Notes under the pieces: model-generated
Databases searched by the model: none
Told to the model about the DNA's origin: nothing
Seen by the model: the letters and a program-made list of their open reading frames with translations, nothing else
Assembly (NCBI GenBank): GCA_026995935.1
Contig: JALWNK010000032.1
Coordinates: 1 to 49,196 of the forward strand
Source: Deltaproteobacteria bacterium
GTDB taxonomy: Bacteria > Desulfobacterota > Dissulfuribacteria > Dissulfuribacterales > QOAL01
Reading direction: 5' to 3'
DNA length: 49,196 nucleotides
Shown: positions 32,836 to 40,520 of the stretch, in pieces
Numbering within the stretch: position 1 is the stretch's first letter
Layout: the number at the start of each line of letters is the position of its first letter
Made by a program: the position numbers and the translations under genes

Positions 32836-33344
32836 TGGAAAGGATAATCGTATATCCGGGCACCTTTGACCCTGTTACATACGGACACATTGACCTTATA
32901 AAAAGGGCGCTAAGGATTTTTGACAAGGTGATAGTGGCTGTTGGGCGAAACCCGGCAAAGGCTCCCCTTTTTACCACAGATGAGAGAATAGACATGATTG
33001 TAAGGTCCATTGAGCCCTCTGAGAACGTGGAAGTGGAGTCCTTTGACTGCCTTCTTGTTGATTTTGCAAGAAAGAAGGGGGCATGTGCCATTTTGAGGGG
33101 GCTCAGGGCAGTTTCCGACTTCGAATTTGAGCTCCAAAGGGCCATAATGAACAGGAAGCTTGACAGGAGCATTGAAACCGTATTCTTGATGACAGGTTTC
33201 AGGTGGATATACATAAGCTCGACCATTGTCAAGGAAGCTGCCCAGTTTGGCGGAAGCCTTGAGGGGCTGGTACCTCCACATGTTGAGGAGGCAATGAGGA
33301 AGAAGTTTGGCCTTTCAACCGTAAATGGGCGGGCTAATTGTTAA
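32835..33344 (+). CDS. coaD: Phosphopantetheine adenylyltransferase
   Basis: CoaD adenylates 4'-phosphopantetheine to dephospho-CoA. The 169-residue sequence shows the nucleotidyltransferase motif YPGTFDPVTYGHIDLIKRAL at the N-terminus, RGLRAVSDFEFELQRAIMNR in the middle, and the ISSTIVKEAAQFGG motif near the end, all in family order. Length is normal. The gene ends 11 bases from the convergent AMMECR1 gene without a visible terminator. Confidence 0.96.
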   Translation: MERIIVYPGTFDPVTYGHIDLIKRALRIFDKVIVAVGRNPAKAPLFTTDERIDMIVRSIEPSENVEVESFDCLLVDFARKKGACAILRGLRAVSDFEFELQRAIMNRKLDRSIETVFLMTGFRWIYISSTIVKEAAQFGGSLEGLVPPHVEEAMRKKFGLSTVNGRANC

Positions 33345-33355
33345 GGCGAAATCCC

Positions 33356-33916
33356 CTATAAAAGCCCTTCTGATTTTTCTCCAAATATCTCTGCGCTAAA
33401 GACAAGTATCTTTGTGTTGGGGTCCTTCCAGCACCCAGGCATCATCCCAGCCTTGACGCAGGTTTGATCCAGGAAGGTGTAACGGTCCCAGCCGTATTCC
33501 GTTGCTACCTGTGGCAGGAGCACCCCGTGATAGGGTCCGTTAATGAGATAGATGCCATGTTTTCCCACCTCTATTTCTTCTGGGCTTGAAACAGGCTCAA
33601 GGGGGGTGAGGGCAGATATCTCTATATCTATTTCAGGAAGTTCATGGGGTTCAAGGGGCCTAAAACGCGGGTCTTGAAAGGCCGCTGCAATGGCCATGTC
33701 CGCAACTGTTTCATAAAGGGGTTTTTCAGAAACAAAGTTTCCGATGCAGCCCCTTAACTGTCCGTGCTTGTGAAGGGTCACAAATGCCCCCCTTCTCTCC
33801 AAAAGCCCCGGGCTTGAAACCAATGGCAGCTCCAACGCCCTACCTTTGAGTTCAGCCTCAATGGCGTTTCTTGCAAGTCTGAGCAGGAATATCCTTTCTT
33901 CCCTTGTTAAAGCCAT
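33356..33916 (-). CDS. amrA: AMMECR1-domain protein (AmmeMemoRadiSam system protein A)
   Basis: The 186-residue protein has the AMMECR1 motif LRGCIGNFVSEKPLYETVA and the later EIDIEISALTPLEPV and GVLLPQVATEYGWDRYTFL. In many bacteria and archaea it occurs with a Memo-like protein and a radical SAM protein; neither partner is adjacent here, although an unrelated-looking radical SAM gene is at 5865. The system's reaction is not established. The gene has a ribosome-binding site (GGAGG) before its ATG and lies 30 bases downstream of the UDP-sugar dehydrogenase gene. Confidence 0.88.
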   Translation of the reverse strand: MALTREERIFLLRLARNAIEAELKGRALELPLVSSPGLLERRGAFVTLHKHGQLRGCIGNFVSEKPLYETVADMAIAAAFQDPRFRPLEPHELPEIDIEISALTPLEPVSSPEEIEVGKHGIYLINGPYHGVLLPQVATEYGWDRYTFLDQTCVKAGMMPGCWKDPNTKILVFSAEIFGEKSEGLL

Positions 33917-33946
33917 GGCCCGCCTCCTTGTGGGTTTAATCGGTTT

Positions 33947-35233
33947 TTAAAGGCGCCAGTAGCGGATGCTGCCCCCTTCAAAGTCTTTTTTGTTGAACAT
34001 GCTCTTGACATCCACTACTACTCCCTTGTCCGGGGTGAGCATCTCCTTAACCGCCCCTGCTCCCTTTTTAATATAATCATCGTGGGCCACTGCCAATATG
34101 ACTGCATCAGAATTTGGGGGAGGTTCCTTTACCAGCTTTATGCCATAGACCAGTTCCGCCTCCCTGGGATCTGCCATTGGGTCATGGACAAGGGGTTCTA
34201 TGCCGTATTCCCTGAGCTCGGAAATGATATCTATCACCTTGGTGTTTCTTATGTCCGGACAGTTCTCCTTAAAGGTTAGCCCAAGGATAGCCACTCGTGC
34301 CCCTTGCACCCTGAGGCCTGCATGGATGAGTTCCTTTACCGTCCTCTGTGCGATATAGGCCCCCATGGAGTCATTTATCCTGCGGCCTGCAAGTATTACC
34401 TCTGGCCTGTAGCCTGTCATCTGGGCGCAGTAGGTAAGATAGTATGGATCCACCCCAATGCAGTGTCCCCCTACAAGACCTGGCCTGAAGGGAAGAAAGT
34501 TCCACTTGGTTGAGGCTGCATCAAGCACGTTCTTGGTGTCTATGCCCAGACGGTTAAATATGATGGCAAGTTCGTTCATAAGGGCAATGTTGAGGTCTCT
34601 CTGAGTGTTTTCTATGACCTTTGCGGCCTCTGCCACCCGGATGCTTGAAGCCCTGTAGATCCCTGCCTCCACAACCTTTTCATATAGAGAGGCAACAAGG
34701 TCCAGGGTCTCGTCATCCTGGGCGGCGACCACCTTTACTATCTTGGCCAGGGTGTGCTCCTTGTCCCCTGGGTTTATTCGTTCCGGGGAATAGCCCACCT
34801 TGAAGTCCTTGCCGTTTTTGAGCCCAGATGTCCTCTCAAGAATGGGCACGCAAACGTCCTCGGTAACCCCGGGATAGACAGTGGATTCATAGATGACCAC
34901 CGTTCCTGGAGTAAGGGCCGAGCCTACAAGTTCGGAGGCGGATTCTATATGGCGAAGGTCGGGCAGATGCGTGTTGGTAATGGGTGTTGGAACGGCCACA
35001 ATAATGGCCTGGGCCTTCTCAAGGTCCTTTGGGTCCGTGGTGAAAACGAGATTTTGGGCCTGCCTAAAGTCCTCTTCAGAGACCTCTCCTGTTGGGTCGT
35101 AGAATTTTTTAAAGTTTTCTATCTTTTCTTGGCTAATATCCAGGCCAATACACTCCATCTTCCTCCCAAAGGCCACTGCCAGGGGAAGCCCAACATATCC
35201 AAGCCCAACCACTGCCACTGTATCTATTGACAT
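33947..35233 (-). CDS. Nucleotide-sugar 6-dehydrogenase (UDP-GlcNAc/ManNAc/GalNAc uronate type)
   Basis: The 428-residue NAD-dependent enzyme oxidises C6 of an N-acetylated UDP-hexose to the uronate for surface polysaccharide. VAVVGLGYVGLPLAVAFGRK binds NAD, the catalytic cysteine is in PGLVGGHCIGVDPYYL, and GLTFKENCPDIRNTKVIDI lies in the UDP-binding domain. Wording is nearest the TviB/WbpA/VipA branch. ATG 35233 is used, but a TTG three bases upstream is also well spaced from GGAGGT. No capsule cluster surrounds it; the envelope glycosylation genes at 26659-30865 are the nearest related set. Confidence 0.88.
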   Translation of the reverse strand: MSIDTVAVVGLGYVGLPLAVAFGRKMECIGLDISQEKIENFKKFYDPTGEVSEEDFRQAQNLVFTTDPKDLEKAQAIIVAVPTPITNTHLPDLRHIESASELVGSALTPGTVVIYESTVYPGVTEDVCVPILERTSGLKNGKDFKVGYSPERINPGDKEHTLAKIVKVVAAQDDETLDLVASLYEKVVEAGIYRASSIRVAEAAKVIENTQRDLNIALMNELAIIFNRLGIDTKNVLDAASTKWNFLPFRPGLVGGHCIGVDPYYLTYCAQMTGYRPEVILAGRRINDSMGAYIAQRTVKELIHAGLRVQGARVAILGLTFKENCPDIRNTKVIDIISELREYGIEPLVHDPMADPREAELVYGIKLVKEPPPNSDAVILAVAHDDYIKKGAGAVKEMLTPDKGVVVDVKSMFNKKDFEGGSIRYWRL

Positions 35234-35496
35234 CAAATGTACACCTCCAATTCCAGTTTTCCCTATTTTAACCCCTATCTTTTTGCTGTTACCAGGAAAA
35301 TCAGAAAATAAAAGGAATTTATGGATTTTTCCAGCCTTGGACCCTTTGGTTTCTATTTTAGTGACTTATGAATCTGTCTGGCTAAAGGGGTCCATTTCAG
35401 TAGAGTACGCCTTTGGCGCCTTGTTGCGTGGGCGAACCGGCTAATTGAAGGTGTAGGCAGCAGTTAAAATAAACCCGATTTTTTTTATCTTCTTTA

Positions 35497-35525
35497 TTGA
35501 CAGGCTGGGGAATTTTTGTTATTTA
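35497..35525 (+). promoter_or_regulatory. Predicted promoter of the Fur/PerR-family gene
   Basis: TTGACA (35497-35502), a 17-base spacer and TATTTA (35520-35525) lie about 30 bases before the start codon. The -10 is covered by the operator-like sequence at 35519-35539, the classic arrangement for repression by the encoded regulator. Confidence 0.5.
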
Positions 35526-35539
35526 ATAATAATTATCAA
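35519..35539. promoter_or_regulatory. Fur/PerR box-like operator
   Basis: The AT-rich sequence TTATTTAATAATAATTATCA resembles the Per box (TTATAATNATTATAA) and, on the other strand, contains GATAATTATTATTA, close to half of a Fur box. It overlaps the -10 of the regulator gene's promoter. This supports autoregulation and co-regulation of the downstream stress genes, but an AT-rich match by chance is possible. Confidence 0.45.
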
Positions 35540-35556
35540 AAAGGATTTCATATTCA

Positions 35557-35952
35557 ATGAGAATTACTAATCAGCGTGAAATAATACTGGAAGAGCTCAA
35601 GAGGCTTAAGACTCATCCCACAGCGGATGAACTTTATGAGGTGGTGAAAAAGCGCCTGCCAAGAATCAGTATCGCCACAGTCTATCGTAATCTTGAGAGG
35701 TTGTCAGAGGCCGGGATAATACATAAGTTAGAGTATGGTGGTCGTCAGAAGAGATTTGACGGGGATGTCCGGCCCCATAGCCATGTCTTTTGTATAAGGT
35801 GCGGAAGGATATCAGATGTGGATACCGTTGACGGGCTGGATGTAAGAGAGATGGTCCTGGATTCAAAAGGCTTTCAGATTAAGGAGGGCAGTCTTCAGTT
35901 TCAGGGCGTTTGCCCCGTGTGTCAAAAAGAGAAACAGTTAAATGTTAATTAA
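35557..35952 (+). CDS. Fur-family regulator, PerR-like
   Basis: The 131-residue protein has the winged-helix DNA-binding domain (TNQREIILEELKRLKTHPTA and IATVYRNLERLSEAGIIHKL) and the metal-binding region HSHVFCIRCGRISDVD with a second CPVC pair near the C-terminus, forming the structural Cys4 zinc site. Position upstream of rubrerythrin, peroxiredoxin and superoxide reductase genes and the similarity to short PerR proteins favour a peroxide sensor over an iron sensor. A Per-box-like site overlaps its promoter. Confidence 0.88.
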   Translation: MRITNQREIILEELKRLKTHPTADELYEVVKKRLPRISIATVYRNLERLSEAGIIHKLEYGGRQKRFDGDVRPHSHVFCIRCGRISDVDTVDGLDVREMVLDSKGFQIKEGSLQFQGVCPVCQKEKQLNVN

Positions 35953-36017
35953 CTGTCACGAGTAATTTTTCTATAAAAAAATTGAAGATGATATAAAATA
36001 GAGTAGGAGGAAAATTC

Positions 36018-36266
36018 ATGGGTTGTAAGTGCAAGAGCAAGTCAGACAAGGAAATCAAGTTAACTGAGGAGCAGGAAAAGATTTTAAAGGCAATGGCAAA
36101 GATGGACGGTCCGGTGAGGTCAAAGGACATCTCTGAGGCCACGGGTATTCCATCCAAGTCACTGAGCTGCAGGATAAGAAGTCTTAAGAACAAGGGGCTT
36201 CTGGACAGCCCTGCAAGGTGCAAGTACGAACTTACAGAGACAGGACGTCAACTTGCAGGCCAATGA
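36018..36266 (+). CDS. Small winged-helix protein with an N-terminal CxC
   Basis: The 82-residue protein begins MGCKCKSKSD. It then has a compact winged-helix fold: LTEEQEKILKAMAKMDGPVR, SKDISEATGIPSKSLSCRIR and SLKNKGLLDSP, with a wing KYELTETGRQ. The layout matches MarR/ArsR-type DNA-binding proteins reduced to the core. The CKC near the start and another cysteine in the recognition region could sense redox state or bind metal. A strong ribosome-binding site GTAGGAGG precedes the ATG. It sits between the PerR-like regulator and rubrerythrin, so it probably regulates this island. Confidence 0.72.
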   Translation: MGCKCKSKSDKEIKLTEEQEKILKAMAKMDGPVRSKDISEATGIPSKSLSCRIRSLKNKGLLDSPARCKYELTETGRQLAGQ

Positions 36267-36306
36267 TCAAACCACAAAAACGAAAAGGAAGGAAAGGTAA
36301 GACAAT

Positions 36307-36882
36307 ATGAAATCACTTAAGGGAACAGAGACGGAAAAGAATCTTTTGAAGGCCTTTGCCGGGGAATCCCAGGCCAGAAACCGTTATACATACTTTGCGA
36401 GCAAGGCCAAGAAGGAAGGTTACGTGCAGATAGCCGCGGTTTTTGAGGAGACTGCCAACCAGGAAAAGGAGCATGCCAAGAGGTTGTTTAAATATCTCGA
36501 GGGGGGAGAGGTGGAAGTTACCGCCAGTTTCCCCGCAGGCGTTATTGGTGAGACCCTGGAAAATCTCAAGGCGTCGGCCGCAGGAGAAAATTACGAACAC
36601 ACCCAGATGTACCCTGAATTTGCGGCAAAGGCCAGGGAAGAGGGATTTGACGAGATAGCCTGCGTATTTGAGGCCATAGCAGTGGCGGAAAAGTTTCATG
36701 AAGAGCGTTACAAGGCCCTGGCCGCAAACATAGAGCAGGGAAAGGTCTTCAAGAGGGATGAGCCAGTCAAATGGCGTTGCAGGAACTGCGGCTACATACA
36801 TGAGGGGAATGAGCCGCCTGAGAAGTGCCCTGCATGTGCTCATCCCAAGGGATATTTTGAGCTCTTAGTGGAAACCTGGTGA
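36307..36882 (+). CDS. rbr: Rubrerythrin
   Basis: The 191-residue protein joins a four-helix diiron domain ([58 protein letters not shown], with the ligating Glu and His) to a C-terminal rubredoxin domain ([20 protein letters not shown], then [11 protein letters not shown]). It reduces hydrogen peroxide to water in the cytoplasm of anaerobes, with electrons from rubredoxin. Two rubredoxins are encoded 4 kb downstream. It lies directly before the selenoprotein peroxiredoxin, giving two different peroxide scavengers in a row. Confidence 0.95.
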   Translation: MKSLKGTETEKNLLKAFAGESQARNRYTYFASKAKKEGYVQIAAVFEETANQEKEHAKRLFKYLEGGEVEVTASFPAGVIGETLENLKASAAGENYEHTQMYPEFAAKAREEGFDEIACVFEAIAVAEKFHEERYKALAANIEQGKVFKRDEPVKWRCRNCGYIHEGNEPPEKCPACAHPKGYFELLVETW

Positions 36883-36933
36883 GGACCAGGAAATAACAAA
36901 AACAAACATAAAAAAGACAAGGAGGAAGAGAAA

Positions 36934-37527
36934 ATGTGTGTAATGGTAACCAAGAAGGCTCCAGATTTTAAGGCCCAGGCAGTAATGCCCAACGATGCCA
37001 TAGAGGAGATTTCCCTTTCCCAGTTCAAGGGAAAGTATGTACTGCTGTTTTTCTATCCGCTGGATTTTACCTTTGTCTGACCAACAGAGATAATCGCCTT
37101 GGACAAGGCGGCAGACAAGTTCCGCGAAAAAAATTGTGAGGTATTGGCAATCTCTGTTGATTCTCCGTTCACTCACTACGCCTGGCGGCAGACACCTGTG
37201 GAAGAAGGCGGAGTAGGAAAGATCAGCTATCCTTTGGTGTCGGATCTCACAAAGAAGATATCCCTTTCCTATGGGGTATTGCTTGAAGATGAGGGAATTG
37301 CGCTCAGGGGACTGTTCCTCCTTGATAAGGACGGTGTCGTAAGGCACCAGCTTGTTAACGATTTGCCACTTGGAAGAAATATCGATGAGGCCCTAAGGAT
37401 ACTTGAGGCCCTGCAGTTTCATGAGGCCCAGGGTGAGGTTTGTCCTGCCAACTGGAGGCCAGGTGAAGAGGCAATGAAGCCCACAGCAGAGGGCGTAAAG
37501 GAGTACCTGTCAAAACACGCAAAGTAG
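36934..37527 (+). CDS. Selenocysteine-containing 2-Cys peroxiredoxin (AhpC/Prx1 type, UGA read-through)
   Basis: The gene runs from ATG 36934 (GGAGGA eight bases upstream) to TAG, 197 residues, with one in-frame TGA at 37078-37080 (codon 49). The context is [10 protein letters not shown]-[TGA]-PTEI, where homologues have the peroxidatic cysteine of DFTFVCPTE. Homology runs unbroken on both sides: APDFKAQAV upstream, and [35 protein letters not shown] and the resolving cysteine in GEVCPANW (about Cys170) downstream. A hairpin with GGAC loop follows the TGA (listed). The product would reduce peroxides through a selenol. A frameshift or a pseudogene is unlikely because only the catalytic codon is affected. 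A standard gene caller would miss the first 49 codons. Confidence 0.9.
37095..37110 (+). promoter_or_regulatory. Bacterial SECIS-like hairpin
   Basis: CGCCTT (37095-37100) pairs perfectly with AAGGCG (37105-37110) around a GGAC loop. The loop starts 20 bases after the UGA, and its first two bases are G. Both features fit the known bacterial SECIS rules (apical loop with an early G, about 16-37 bases from UGA) for binding the selenocysteine elongation factor SelB. It lies inside the coding sequence, as expected in bacteria. Confidence 0.75.
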
Positions 37528-37554
37528 AAAAAACTAGCCAATATAAGAAATGGT

Positions 37555-37583
37555 CTGGCAGGGGTAAGGGGACCCCTGGCCAG
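37555..37583 (+). other. Strong GC-rich hairpin between the peroxiredoxin and cytochrome genes
   Basis: CTGGCAGGGGT (37555-37565) pairs with ACCCCTGGCCAG (37572-37583) with one bulged G and an AAGGGG loop, giving eleven base pairs. No T-run follows, so termination is doubtful. It may separate mRNA segments or protect the 3' end of the peroxiredoxin message. Confidence 0.45.
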
Positions 37584-37604
37584 GCCACAAAAAAGCAGGG
37601 AACA

Positions 37605-37628
37605 TTTGGACAATTATTTGGACAATTG
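37605..37628. repeat. Tandem 12-base direct repeat upstream of the cytochrome gene
   Basis: TTTGGACAATT occurs at 37605-37615 and again at 37617-37627, with a 12-base period. It ends about 25 bases before the cytochrome start codon. The spacing of roughly one helical turn could suit a dimeric regulator. It might also be simple slippage. Confidence 0.5.
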
Positions 37629-37652
37629 AAGAGACAGGCAGGAGGAAGGAAA

Positions 37653-38996
37653 ATGACCAGGAAGCTGATTTTGATTCTTTTGATATTAGCGGTTTTTGGG
37701 GCCCCGTCCGCGCTTTTGGGGGCACAGATGGGTAAACACAAGTACAGTGACTTTAGCAGGCCAAAGAAGTGTGCCATGTGCCACAAGGCCATCTATCAGG
37801 AGTGGAAAGAAAGCCTGATGTCCCAAAGTTATACACACAAATGGGACCAGGTGGAGTATTTCAAGCTGGCGCTGCCACATTCCAAGAAGCTTGCCAAGGT
37901 TGCAGGGGTTAAGGCAGGCTGCATAGCATGTCATGGGCCCCTTGCCTTTTTATCCGGGGATATTCCTCCAAAGCCTGCCTCAGCCAACACCAGGGCCAAC
38001 GAGGGGGTATCCTGCGACGTGTGTCATAGTATTACTGGGACCACGGAAAAGGAGCCCTTTAACTTCAGTTTCAAGGTGGAGCCTGGAAAGGTCAAAAATG
38101 GCCCGAGAAAGGACGCCAGATCCCCGTTTCATTCCACCAGGTTCAGCCAGTTTCATAAGAGTGCAGAATTTTGTGCCACATGCCATGATGAACAAAGCCC
38201 CTATGGTGCCTGGGTAAAATCAACTTACCGTGAATGGAAGGCAGGGCCCTATTCCAAGGAGGGCGTTGTATGCCAGGACTGTCACATGCACAGGGCGCCA
38301 GGAAAGTCAGCCATGGGCGGAAAGCAAAGGAAGGACATCGCCCATCACGTATTCCAGGGTTCACATTCTTCTACAAAGCTTGCCGGTGCCGTGGACCTTG
38401 CCCTCTATCCCAACAAGAAGGAACTATCGCCTGGAAACACCTTGAAGCTCAGGGCGGTACTGTTCAATGGAAAGGTTGGCCATGCTATTCCCTCTGGCTC
38501 AACTGAGGAGCGTATGCTGTGGCTGGAAGTTGTTGCAATCGATGCAAATGGCAAGAGCTACCAGATTCCTGTGACCCCAAAGGGATTTAAGGGGGAGGAA
38601 TATACCATTGCCGATTCAAAGGCCATGGCCTACCAGGCAATTGGAGAGATAATGGAAATTAAGGGCTTTAAAGGCCTTAAAAGGGATGGGGATGTGCCTG
38701 ATGGGGCCAGGATATTCAGAAAGCCCTTCTTTGACCCAAAGGGCCGCATGACTATATGTCAGTGGTACACCAAGGACAACACCCTTATTGATTACAGGAT
38801 AAAGCCCAGGGAAACCAAGATTGAAAAATACGTCTGGCAGCTTCCAGAAAATTTGCCAAAGGGCAGGCTGACCATTAATGCAAATCTCTTTTATGCAGAG
38901 GTCCCAAGCTCCGTTGGCAAGTTTTTCAAGCTACCAGAGACGGAATACAGACCCATACTGGTTAACAGTGCAAGCATGACCCTCAACGTTAAGTAA
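37653..38996 (+). CDS. Periplasmic pentahaem cytochrome c
   Basis: The ATG at 37653 (AGGAGGAAGG upstream) gives 447 residues with a signal peptide ending near LLGAQ; the upstream in-frame ATG at 37626 would put charged residues before it. Five CxxCH haem sites are at about residues 40, 90, 121, 174 and 207 (CAMCH, CIACH, CDVCH, CATCH, CQDCH). The N-terminal half resembles cytochrome c554-type multihaem proteins. The C-terminal 230 residues hold no haem and form a beta-rich domain (NTLKLRAVLFNGKVGHAIPS and so on). Position among oxygen-defence genes suggests delivery of periplasmic electrons to the neighbouring superoxide reductase or another reductase, which is inference. Confidence 0.88.
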   Translation: MTRKLILILLILAVFGAPSALLGAQMGKHKYSDFSRPKKCAMCHKAIYQEWKESLMSQSYTHKWDQVEYFKLALPHSKKLAKVAGVKAGCIACHGPLAFLSGDIPPKPASANTRANEGVSCDVCHSITGTTEKEPFNFSFKVEPGKVKNGPRKDARSPFHSTRFSQFHKSAEFCATCHDEQSPYGAWVKSTYREWKAGPYSKEGVVCQDCHMHRAPGKSAMGGKQRKDIAHHVFQGSHSSTKLAGAVDLALYPNKKELSPGNTLKLRAVLFNGKVGHAIPSGSTEERMLWLEVVAIDANGKSYQIPVTPKGFKGEEYTIADSKAMAYQAIGEIMEIKGFKGLKRDGDVPDGARIFRKPFFDPKGRMTICQWYTKDNTLIDYRIKPRETKIEKYVWQLPENLPKGRLTINANLFYAEVPSSVGKFFKLPETEYRPILVNSASMTLNVK

Positions 38997-39010
38997 AAAG
39001 GGGTAAAACC

Positions 39011-39472
39011 ATGAAGAGAAGACAGTTTGTCAAAGCAGGAGCAGCAGGGGCAGCCCTGTTGCTTACAGGATCGGTAGCCCAGGCAGGTGGGAAGAAAAAG
39101 GCGGGCGCCAAGGCCGGCAAGATTAATACCCTTGTTAACAAGAACAATCCCACAACCCTTGAGAAAAAACATGTCCCCCTGGTGGAGGCCCCAAGGTCTG
39201 TAAAGAAGGGGGAGTGGTTTCAGGTCAAGGTTAAGGTGGGTTTCATGATAGAGCATCCTTCCAAGCCAGATCACTGGATTGATCGGGTAGAACTCCAGAC
39301 AGATGGTAAGAAGGTTTCAGAGATAGTCAATGTTGCTGGAGGAGCCACCTCGCCAAACGCCTGTTTCACCATCAGGCTGCAAAAGCCTGGTGACGTGAAA
39401 CTGGAGGCAGTGGCGGACTGCAATATTCACGGGACCTGGCTTGGTGAGCCGGTGCACGTAAAGGTTGTATAA
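39011..39472 (+). CDS. Tat-exported superoxide reductase (neelaredoxin/class II-like)
   Basis: The 153-residue protein begins MKRRQFVKAGAAGAALLLTG, a twin-arginine signal, so it is folded with its metal before export to the periplasm. The SOR iron site is complete: EKKHVPLVEAP supplies Glu and the first His, HPSKPDHWIDRVEL two more His, and CNIHGTWLGEP the Cys and last His. The N-terminal desulforedoxin centre of desulfoferrodoxin is missing, making it a one-iron type. It reduces superoxide to peroxide. It follows the periplasmic cytochrome by 14 bases and precedes a cytoplasmic SOR. Confidence 0.9.
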   Translation: MKRRQFVKAGAAGAALLLTGSVAQAGGKKKAGAKAGKINTLVNKNNPTTLEKKHVPLVEAPRSVKKGEWFQVKVKVGFMIEHPSKPDHWIDRVELQTDGKKVSEIVNVAGGATSPNACFTIRLQKPGDVKLEAVADCNIHGTWLGEPVHVKVV

Positions 39473-39501
39473 AGGGTTTATAAAAGAAAAAGGAGTATGT
39501 C

Positions 39502-39876
39502 ATGACAAGGAAGATGCAAGTCTACAAGTGTGAAGTCTGCGGGAATATCGTGGAGATGGTCCACGAGGGTAAGGGGCAACTGGTCTGCTGCGGCAAACCC
39601 ATGGTCCTCCAGGAAGAAAACACCGTTGATGCGGCAAAGGAAAAGCATGTGCCTGTAATCGAAAAGATCGACGGTGGCTACAAGGTCAAGGTTGGCAGTG
39701 TTGCCCACCCCATGGAAGAAAAGCACTATATTGAATGGATAGAGCTCATTGAGGGAGATTTTTCCCAGCGAGTCTTTCTGAAGCCTGGCCAGGAGCCTGA
39801 GGCAAGCTTCTGCACTGATGCCTCAAGTGTTACAGCCAGGGCTTACTGTAATCTTCACGGACTTTGGAGGAGTTAG
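39502..39876 (+). CDS. dfx: Desulfoferrodoxin (two-iron superoxide reductase)
   Basis: This 124-residue cytoplasmic protein has an N-terminal desulforedoxin centre ([18 protein letters not shown] with Cys10 and Cys13, then LVCCGKPM with Cys29 and Cys30). A superoxide reductase domain follows, with [24 protein letters not shown] and CNLHGLW supplying the His4Cys site. It reduces superoxide using electrons from rubredoxin. The end overlaps nothing; GGAGG for the ferritin gene lies in its last codons. Confidence 0.95.
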   Translation: MTRKMQVYKCEVCGNIVEMVHEGKGQLVCCGKPMVLQEENTVDAAKEKHVPVIEKIDGGYKVKVGSVAHPMEEKHYIEWIELIEGDFSQRVFLKPGQEPEASFCTDASSVTARAYCNLHGLWRS

Positions 39877-39881
39877 CAATC

Positions 39882-40403
39882 ATGTTGAGCGAAAAGATGG
39901 AAAAGGCCCTTAACAAGCAGATAAACGCTGAACTCTATTCGGCATACCTCTATCTTTCCATGGCGTCATACTTTGAGAGTGTTGATCTTGAAGGATGCGC
40001 AAACTGGATGAAGGCCCAGACACAGGAAGAGATGATTCACGCCATGAAGATATATGACTTTGTCATAGAGCGTGGCGGAAGGGTCCTTCTTGATGCCATT
40101 GAGGCCCCCAAGCAGGAGTGGGATTCTGCCCTTGCAGTTTTTGAGCACGCCTACGAACATGAAAAGTTTGTCACGAGCCTTATAAATGATCTTATGAACC
40201 TCGCCATAGAGGAAAAGGACCATGCAACCCAGATATTTCTCCAGTGGTTTGTGAGTGAGCAGGTAGAAGAAGAGGCATCTGCAAGCGGCGTGGTCCAGAA
40301 GCTCAAACTTGCAGGCGGGCCAGACGGAAAGGGCGGCGGCCTTTTCATGGTGGACAGGGAATTAGGACAGCGTGCACTGCCTGTACCAATGCCCCAGGAA
40401 TAG
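39882..40403 (+). CDS. ftnA: Ferritin
   Basis: The start at ATG 39882 follows GGAGGA in the end of dfx; an in-frame TTG at 39864 is upstream of that site and unlikely. The 173-residue four-helix protein reads [40 protein letters not shown] and [18 protein letters not shown], then [20 protein letters not shown], with the Glu/His ligands of the ferroxidase centre. It oxidises and stores iron, which limits Fenton chemistry when peroxide appears. A strong hairpin follows the gene. Confidence 0.94.
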   Translation: MLSEKMEKALNKQINAELYSAYLYLSMASYFESVDLEGCANWMKAQTQEEMIHAMKIYDFVIERGGRVLLDAIEAPKQEWDSALAVFEHAYEHEKFVTSLINDLMNLAIEEKDHATQIFLQWFVSEQVEEEASASGVVQKLKLAGGPDGKGGGLFMVDRELGQRALPVPMPQE

Positions 40404-40435
40404 GAAAGGGCAGGCCTTCCTTTTGGATTGAAACG

Positions 40436-40459
40436 GGCAGGGTCCTTCGGGGTCCTGCC
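40436..40459 (+). terminator. UUCG-capped hairpin after ferritin (partial terminator or mRNA stabiliser)
   Basis: GGCAGGGTCC (40436-40445) pairs along its whole length with GGGTCCTGCC (40450-40459), including two G-U pairs, around a TTCG tetraloop closed by C-G, one of the most stable RNA hairpins. A T-run occurs only at about 40488-40494, after a second weak stem. It may end part of the transcription before the rubredoxin genes or protect the upstream message. Confidence 0.5.
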
Positions 40460-40520
40460 ATCTTGAACAGGGCCTGTTGGCTTTGAATTTTTTTAACCAA
40501 GTATTGCAAGGAGTAAAAAG

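Larger units (their letters stand above)
35234..35556. other. Divergent intergenic region before the Fur-family gene
   Basis: This 323-base region has the ribosome-binding site of the dehydrogenase gene at its left end and the promoter and operator-like site of the Fur-family gene at its right end. The middle (35290-35480) shows no reading frame, hairpin of note or known RNA. Confidence 0.5.

Noticed and set aside
37099-37527. A truncated peroxiredoxin starting at an internal codon
   Set aside because: It would lack the catalytic centre; the upstream frame continues through the TGA with full homology, so the selenocysteine reading is preferred.
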